A DNA stretch of 9,790 nt from DAOTTW01 sp034437615 (GTDB taxonomy: Bacteria; Chloroflexota; Anaerolineae; Aggregatilineales; Phototrophicaceae): NCBI GenBank assembly GCA_034437615.1, contig DAOTTW010000077.1, positions 1 through 9,790 on the forward strand, read 5' to 3'. Positions 5,627-9,790 of the stretch are shown here, piece by piece (within the stretch, counting starts at the first letter, position 1; each line of letters begins with the position of its first letter). The notes under the pieces are model-generated. The model worked only from the letters and a program-made list of their open reading frames with translations, did no database searches and was not told the origin of the DNA. The position numbers and the translations under genes are program-made.

Positions 5627-7132
5627 TCAGGTGGCGTTGATCGTGCTGCTGTAGACGTGGCGCAAATTCAGGTAGATGTCGATTTGCCATTGGCCAGCCA
5701 TATCCAGCGGATGAAACCAGTAGATGCCTGCTTTATCCTGCAATTCGCGGTCCGTCTGATATGAAAACACGCGGCCATCGGGCGCGGTGTAGACGAACAC
5801 AAAGCGTGTGTCTTGCCGATCCAGGTTTCGCACCACGACGCCCATGCCGACATCCTGGCCTACCTCAAAATTACGCTGGGTTTGCTGCCTGCGCAGGCAA
5901 TTTTCCAGTGTATCGACTGCACCTGGCTCAAAATCCGCCAGACGGTACGGAATCCAGCAGGGGTCAATCTCATCACGCGCTTGCAGCAGCACATGCGACA
6001 GTTGCGACGTGGTGGCGATTTCTGGCTGGACGTAATCCGGGTATAGTGTGCGGGTAATCTGGGGTGATAGCGCCCGCAGCAGTTCATTCAGCGGCCCCCG
6101 GCTGAAGCTGGGCGTCTGAATATCATACGCATTGGCCACATCTTGCTGCACGAATAGCAACGCGATGCCTTGCGGCTCCCGCGTTTCGATGTCGCCAATC
6201 AACAGGTTGACCTCCGCCACGACACCCGTATCAAAGCCGTTCTTCGCGCCGATGTAGACCGCCCCCGGCATGGCCTGCATAGCGTTCAAGCGCTGTGTGA
6301 GCATCATCGCGCCGAACATCTGCCGCGCCACCCAGGAGCGCGCATCAGGTGCGTAGTAATCCTCACGTAATTTCAGCAGATACTCGGCCATTGCACGCGG
6401 CGTAGCGGTGTTGCTCTGTGAATCTTGCAGGTAGGCGGTATTGATGCGGATGAAATCGCCACGCCGCAGGCCCGGTATCGCATCGGGATTGCTGAAATAC
6501 GTCGGCACAAGGCCATCAGTCCAGCGCCGCCGATAGTAGCGTGCGGCTAACCCCGGCGGCACGTTTTCCCAGCGTGGGTCAAGATAGGCGAGCTTCTGCC
6601 GATCTACGTAGCTATAGGGCAGCATCGGCCCCAGGCCCGGTATCGCCAGCGCGTCGATGTATTGCTGCACGCGGCCCCAGCCAACCAGGTCCATCAGCAT
6701 CCAGGTGGCGGCGTTATCGCTGCAATAGATCATGACCTCTAGCAATTCGCGGCTTGTATAGGTGTTGCCGACTTCATCCGCACCCAGGCAGGCGCTACGC
6801 CCCCCCATCAGGTAATTCTGTGTGAATTGCATGGGTGTGTTGAAGGAGCCGATGCCCTGCGCGATGCGCTCATAGTAGGCATTGGCGACAAACAGCTTGG
6901 GTACGCTGGCCGTCTGAAATGTGACATCAAGGTTTTCGGCGCAACCCGCCCCCGTCTGAAAGTTCAGCAACACCGCGCCGACGATGATGTCATCACGATT
7001 GGCCGCCTGCGTGAAGCCACAATCCGGCAGCAGGTCGTAGGGGTAGCGCTCGGATTGGGCGTTTGCGGTGGTCGTTGCGATGTTGAGCGGCAACAGCGCC
7101 AACAACACAGCGATCAGTAGCAGGCGTGTCAT
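5627..7132 (-). CDS. Secreted class-A beta-lactamase-like serine hydrolase
   Basis: A 501-residue exported protein of the penicillin-binding/beta-lactamase fold. Residues 1-25 are a signal peptide (MTRLLLIAVLLALLPLNIA..., cleavage near ANA-QS). The catalytic domain (~40-340) shows the nucleophile motif SVPK (Ser76, Lys79), SDN at 138-140 and a KTG-box variant KNG at 297-299 in GAKNGFDTGVVAEV. The ExxLN omega-loop motif carrying the deacylating glutamate, expected ~36 residues after SDN, is not seen, so real beta-lactamase activity is uncertain. A D,D-peptidase, esterase or penicillin sensor is as likely. A C-terminal beta-rich domain (~420-501: GMGVVVRNLD, TAPDGRVFSYQTD, GQWQIDIYLN) is extra to the class A fold. 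The frame is open to an ATG at 7252, but the start at 7132 is chosen because the signal peptide begins there, one base after the upstream stop. Confidence 0.85.
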   Translation of the reverse strand: MTRLLLIAVLLALLPLNIATTTANAQSERYPYDLLPDCGFTQAANRDDIIVGAVLLNFQTGAGCAENLDVTFQTASVPKLFVANAYYERIAQGIGSFNTPMQFTQNYLMGGRSACLGADEVGNTYTSRELLEVMIYCSDNAATWMLMDLVGWGRVQQYIDALAIPGLGPMLPYSYVDRQKLAYLDPRWENVPPGLAARYYRRRWTDGLVPTYFSNPDAIPGLRRGDFIRINTAYLQDSQSNTATPRAMAEYLLKLREDYYAPDARSWVARQMFGAMMLTQRLNAMQAMPGAVYIGAKNGFDTGVVAEVNLLIGDIETREPQGIALLFVQQDVANAYDIQTPSFSRGPLNELLRALSPQITRTLYPDYVQPEIATTSQLSHVLLQARDEIDPCWIPYRLADFEPGAVDTLENCLRRQQTQRNFEVGQDVGMGVVVRNLDRQDTRFVFVYTAPDGRVFSYQTDRELQDKAGIYWFHPLDMAGQWQIDIYLNLRHVYSSTINAT

Positions 7133-7133
7133 G

Positions 7134-7820
7134 TCAGCCTGTCGGCTCGAAAAGCAAATCCGTGCCATAGGCCACCAAACCGCCACCGTCGCCATCCGCG
7201 ACCACATCCACATCGACGTACATGCCGCCACACACATGCAGATCATCACCACCCTGCGAAAGCTGAAAGACCTCTACGCGGATGCGTGCCTGTGTGTAGG
7301 CTTCCGGCGTGACTGTGAGGCTTTGCTGCATGATGTCATTGCCCATCTGCACGATTTCGTTATCCGGCTCCGTCACATCGGCATGGACGCCGGAGACGCG
7401 CAGCACAATATCGGCTGGCAGGCTGAAGCGCTTTTCGGGGTCTGCTGGCAAACCTAATTGCAGCGTGTTGGCTTGCTGTGCCACCAGCATTTGTGGCAAG
7501 GCCAGCACCAAGCGCCGCCGGATGCGCCCAAAATCCTGCGTTGTACTGCCAGATGCATCGGCATCAAAGGCACTGAGTTCTTCGGCGGCCTTGCGTCCAC
7601 GCTCCGTCAGTTGATAGACGTAATCGCTGCGCATTTGCATGTAGCCTGTCGTCACCAGTCGGCGTGTCGCACGCCCAAAGCGGCGCTCCGAGATATCCAG
7701 GCCATTGATGACTGTATCGTAATCCGCTGTGGCTTTGGGCTGCGCATTCATGAAGCGGATAATATCGAGTGCGCTGGGCACTGTTTCGAGCTTTTGCAGA
7801 TGGAGGGGTAATTGCGCCAT
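7134..7820 (-). CDS. Winged-helix domain protein, unknown C-terminal domain
   Basis: I do not recognise a named family. Residues ~15-85 look like a winged helix-turn-helix: a helix with LDIIRFMNAQ, a second around YDTVINGLDI, a recognition helix SERRFGRATRRLVTTGYM, then a wing SDYVYQLTERGRKAAEEL. That pattern is common in MarR/PadR-like regulators. Residues ~98-228 are a separate, mostly beta-strand domain (RRRLVLALPQMLVAQQ, IVLRVSGVHADV, ARIRVEVFQLS, MYVDVDVVADGDGGG) with a Gly/Asp-rich loop and no known motif; it may sense a ligand or partner. No signal peptide is seen, so it is cytoplasmic. AGGT at 7827-7830 is a good ribosome site for the ATG at 7820. The serine-hydrolase gene starts one base after its stop, so the two are surely co-transcribed and a regulator role is plausible. 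Confidence 0.75.
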   Translation of the reverse strand: MAQLPLHLQKLETVPSALDIIRFMNAQPKATADYDTVINGLDISERRFGRATRRLVTTGYMQMRSDYVYQLTERGRKAAEELSAFDADASGSTTQDFGRIRRRLVLALPQMLVAQQANTLQLGLPADPEKRFSLPADIVLRVSGVHADVTEPDNEIVQMGNDIMQQSLTVTPEAYTQARIRVEVFQLSQGGDDLHVCGGMYVDVDVVADGDGGGLVAYGTDLLFEPTG

Positions 7821-7869
7821 AAGTCAACCTGTCGCCTGTAGGCTGGATGCAGTGAACAAAACTAATGCC

Positions 7870-7898
7870 AGTATAGCGCCGACGTATGCTGTGGACAA
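7870..7898 (-). promoter_or_regulatory. Sigma70-like promoter for the winged-helix/serine-hydrolase operon
   Basis: On the minus strand TTGTCC (7893-7898) and TATACT (7870-7875) are separated by exactly 17 bases. Matches to consensus are four and five of six. Transcription would begin near 7863, about 43 bases before the ATG at 7820. This suggests that the pair can be expressed separately from the glutaredoxin gene, which ends at 7912. Confidence 0.55.
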
Positions 7899-7911
7899 GC
7901 AGGGGTAGGCG

Positions 7912-8244
7912 TTACGCAATCAAGCCGTGTTTTTGCAGCCAGCGCTCTAGTTCGCTGCTGTTGGCCTCCGTCAGCAGCGGCCCCCGGTCTACACCGCGTG
8001 GGCTTTGGCCCTCTGGCAATGGCGTAACCGCCGTATAGGGCAAATCCTGCCCTGGCTGCGCGATAATCAGCGTCGGCACGGATAAAAAGCCCGTCCAATC
8101 GAGCACGCGCTGCTTCGCTTGTGGGTTCTGGTCGATGAAGATTTCACGGTAGGGCACGCTGTATTCATCCAGCACACGCCGCGCAATCGACACATATGGG
8201 CAGCCCGTGCTGCGCGAATACATGACCAGTTCTTTCTTTTGCAT
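7912..8244 (-). CDS. Glutaredoxin-like thioredoxin-fold protein with a single cysteine
   Basis: A 110-residue cytoplasmic redox protein. It begins MQKKELVMYSRSTGCPYV: a first beta-strand, then the active site TGCPYV with Cys15. The second cysteine of the classical CPYC motif is replaced by Val18, and there is no other cysteine in the protein, so only monothiol chemistry through Cys15 is possible. The cis-proline motif LSVPTLII (Pro57) is present. After it the usual GG-D/E glutathione-contact segment is not evident; instead there is an unusual Pro/Gly-rich stretch (~64-90), then the final helix SSELERWLQKHG. An AAAGG about ten bases upstream may serve as the ribosome site. It follows the amidase gene by 53 bases and could be read with it. 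Possible roles are deglutathionylation or thiol transfer. Confidence 0.88.
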   Translation of the reverse strand: MQKKELVMYSRSTGCPYVSIARRVLDEYSVPYREIFIDQNPQAKQRVLDWTGFLSVPTLIIAQPGQDLPYTAVTPLPEGQSPRGVDRGPLLTEANSSELERWLQKHGLIA

Positions 8245-8297
8245 AACCGTCTGCCTTTCTATTATTTATCTGTATTGGCCTTTCTTGATCTAGCTTG

Positions 8298-9790
8298 CTA
8301 GGGCGCAGGCGTTGCCGTCGGCGTGGCTGATGGCGTCGGCGTCGGCGGCACATAGGGCGCGTTTTGTGGCTCTAAGAAGCACATAATGCCGTTCATGATG
8401 CCCTGGGCGATCACGTCCTGCCCACCCGTCAGCAACTCGCGGTCCCGCAGCATGAAACCTAATTCGATGATGGCGGCGGGCGTTAGTTCGTGGATTTCAC
8501 CGAACGTATGATATTCGGTCATATCCAGCGTGAGCGAGTACAAGCGCTGTAATTGTGTGGTGTGGCCGTAATGCGTGGCGATGCACTCCGCTAAATCATT
8601 ATCCGCGCCTTCTTTGGGTCGTGATGCCGCCTGCGATACGAGAAAGCCGGACCCGGCCCCCGCGCCGTAATCTATGCAGCTATTGGCATGGACGGAGACC
8701 AACGCCGCCGCCTTATAATTTTGCAAGCGCGGGTCGAATTCATCCAGCAAATCCACCTGATAGCCACGCGCCCGCAGTTGATTCACCAGCAGCGTCGCCA
8801 CTGCGAAGTTAATCTCAGCCTCGGTCAGCCCATCAGGGCACACAGCGCCGGGGTCGGGTGGGTTTTGTGGCCCACGATGGCCAGAGACGACGCCGACACG
8901 CCGGAAATAATTGGGGGTGGGGGCGGCGGTCGGTGCCCGTGTGGGTGTGGATTCCGCGATGTCGGCTTGTTGCAGGCGTCCGGCGACGGAGGGCGTGATG
9001 AAATCCGGCGCGGTGAACCACGTAAAGATCGTGGACGCGAGGCCGGCGGCTATGATGCTGATAAACAGCGTGCGCACAAAACCCCCGAAAACGCCTGCAC
9101 GCTGTTGTTGGCGGCGTGCTTGCCTGCGCTTGACCCGTTGGATGCGTTGTGCCTCTAGCTTTTGGGCGTATTGCTGCTCGGCGTTTTGGCTGGCAGCCTT
9201 TTGTCGCTGGCCGTTGGCCTGCTTTGCTGCGCTGGCGGCCTGCTGTGGTTTCGTCGGCCTGGATGCAGGCTTACGCGCTTGATCGGGGTCGGGTTTTTGG
9301 CGTTGCGTGGCTTGGCGGCGCTCGTTTGGTGTTGCGCTGGCCGCTGGCTGATCTTCATCGTCTGTTTTCGGGCGTTGCGCAGGTTTTTTGTCGCTTGCTG
9401 GGGGCTGCTGCGGTTTCGCTGGGTCACGCATCACCCCTTTGTCGCCTACCTGCTTAATGGGCGGCAAAGCGGGTGGCGCTGGTCGCTCTTTCTGGCTTGC
9501 GCTCTTCTCTGCTGCGTTCTCTGCTGCGTTCTCTGCTGTGCCATCTGCTGCGTTCTCTGCTGCGTTTTCTGCTGTGCCATCTGCTGCGTTTTCTGCTGTG
9601 CTGGCCGTATGCTGTTGGGCGGCGCGGCGCATCATCTCGATAAACAGTGTCGAGGCCGGGATGTCGTCGGGTGTCGCGTCCTCGTTTTCGCCCGTCGTCG
9701 GGTCATTCGGCGGTTGGTTCGGGCCATCGGGCGGTTGTGCAGCCGAACCCGATTGCGGCTTACGCGGGTCTTGCGGTGTTGGGTTGTCGG
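8298..9790 (-). CDS. Membrane-anchored N-acetylmuramoyl-L-alanine amidase (Amidase_3), start beyond the window
   Basis: A zinc amidase that would cut the bond between muramic acid and the stem peptide of peptidoglycan. The frame is open from the stop at 8298 to the right edge, giving 496 visible residues. The ATG at 9635 is internal: codons before it read on as a Pro/Asp/Gln-rich tract ending DDIPASTLFIEMMRRAA. In the visible fragment, residues 1-~230 are low-complexity (Ala/Glu/Asn repeats, then Pro/Lys/Gln). A very basic stretch, KRRQARRQQQR, precedes one transmembrane helix at ~233-258, so the N-terminal part should be cytoplasmic. A PTRAPTAAPT linker leads to the catalytic domain (~295-475). 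Its zinc ligands are His304 in SGHRG, Glu323 in LTEAEIN and His367 in SVHANS, with catalytic Glu442 in IELGFM. It ends in PTPTPSATPTATPAP. Confidence 0.9.
   Translation of the reverse strand, partial: DNPTPQDPRKPQSGSAAQPPDGPNQPPNDPTTGENEDATPDDIPASTLFIEMMRRAAQQHTASTAENAADGTAENAAENAADGTAENAAENAAEKSASQKERPAPPALPPIKQVGDKGVMRDPAKPQQPPASDKKPAQRPKTDDEDQPAASATPNERRQATQRQKPDPDQARKPASRPTKPQQAASAAKQANGQRQKAASQNAEQQYAQKLEAQRIQRVKRRQARRQQQRAGVFGGFVRTLFISIIAAGLASTIFTWFTAPDFITPSVAGRLQQADIAESTPTRAPTAAPTPNYFRRVGVVSGHRGPQNPPDPGAVCPDGLTEAEINFAVATLLVNQLRARGYQVDLLDEFDPRLQNYKAAALVSVHANSCIDYGAGAGSGFLVSQAASRPKEGADNDLAECIATHYGHTTQLQRLYSLTLDMTEYHTFGEIHELTPAAIIELGFMLRDRELLTGGQDVIAQGIMNGIMCFLEPQNAPYVPPTPTPSATPTATPAP
9508..9603 (-). 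repeat. Eight tandem 12-base repeats inside the amidase gene
   Basis: Eight 12-base units run without a gap. On the + strand they are variants of TCTGCTGCGTTC (five units ending in TTC or TTT) and TCTGCTGTGCCA or a close variant (three units). They encode four-residue blocks AENA and ADGT, arranged with a partial 36-base higher order (two AENA blocks then one ADGT). This is a slippage-prone tract in the cytoplasmic low-complexity part of the amidase. Its length is a multiple of three, so copy-number change keeps the frame. Confidence 0.85.

Noticed and set aside
7133..7252. A 40-residue extension of the serine hydrolase to an ATG at 7252
   Set aside because: It lies wholly inside the winged-helix gene in another frame and would bury the clear signal peptide that begins at 7132.
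8290..8301. CTAGC TT GCTAG hairpin overlapping the amidase stop
   Set aside because: Only a 5-bp stem without a T-run on the coding strand; too weak to call a terminator.
8688..9457. Several plus-strand open frames over the amidase gene
   Set aside because: They mirror the GC-rich, low-complexity minus-strand coding sequence and show no domain or ribosome site.

Overview
This is a gene-dense bacterial window of about 55-60 % G+C by eye. It has no rRNA, tRNA, CRISPR array, transposase or phage gene. The gene set suggests a member of the Chloroflexota, Anaerolineae-like: a pentapeptide-repeat protein, a CbpA-type J-protein, an HtrA lipoprotein with a Pro/Thr/Ala-rich linker, DUF427, a class-A-like serine hydrolase, and a membrane-anchored amidase with PTPT-type linkers. 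Short interspersed GTAGGG...CCCTAC palindromes also fit. The taxonomy is inferred from style and gene content, not proven.

Layout. Positions 1-3462 are read on the + strand: the C-terminal part of a GNAT acetyltransferase whose reading frame runs through a palindromic repeat and off the left edge; a pentapeptide-repeat protein directly behind it; a J-domain co-chaperone with its own sigma70-like promoter; a palindrome; and an HtrA-family serine protease lipoprotein. Positions 3481-4304 hold a minus-strand pair, an HNH nuclease and a small basic two-helix membrane protein, joined by a 4-base ATGA stop/start overlap. This pair is divergent from a + strand SAM-dependent methyltransferase (4360-5106) that resembles the Trm9/ALKBH8 tRNA methyltransferase family. 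Everything from 5194 to the right edge is on the minus strand. In transcription order these genes are an N-acetylmuramoyl-L-alanine amidase that continues beyond the window, a one-cysteine glutaredoxin, a winged-helix protein of unknown function, a secreted class-A-type serine hydrolase beginning one base after it, and a DUF427 protein.

How the genes fit together. The J-protein and HtrA form a plausible proteostasis pair, one cytoplasmic and one extracytoplasmic. The amidase and serine hydrolase both carry signatures of peptidoglycan-active enzymes, and the tightly linked winged-helix protein may regulate the hydrolase. The HNH/membrane-protein pair is the least explained unit.

The most interesting non-coding signal is a family of four 25-29-base palindromic units at three loci. 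Their outer arms are shared, while their inner 8 bases differ but remain self-complementary, as expected for elements under selection for hairpin structure. No gap without a gene exceeds 300 bases.
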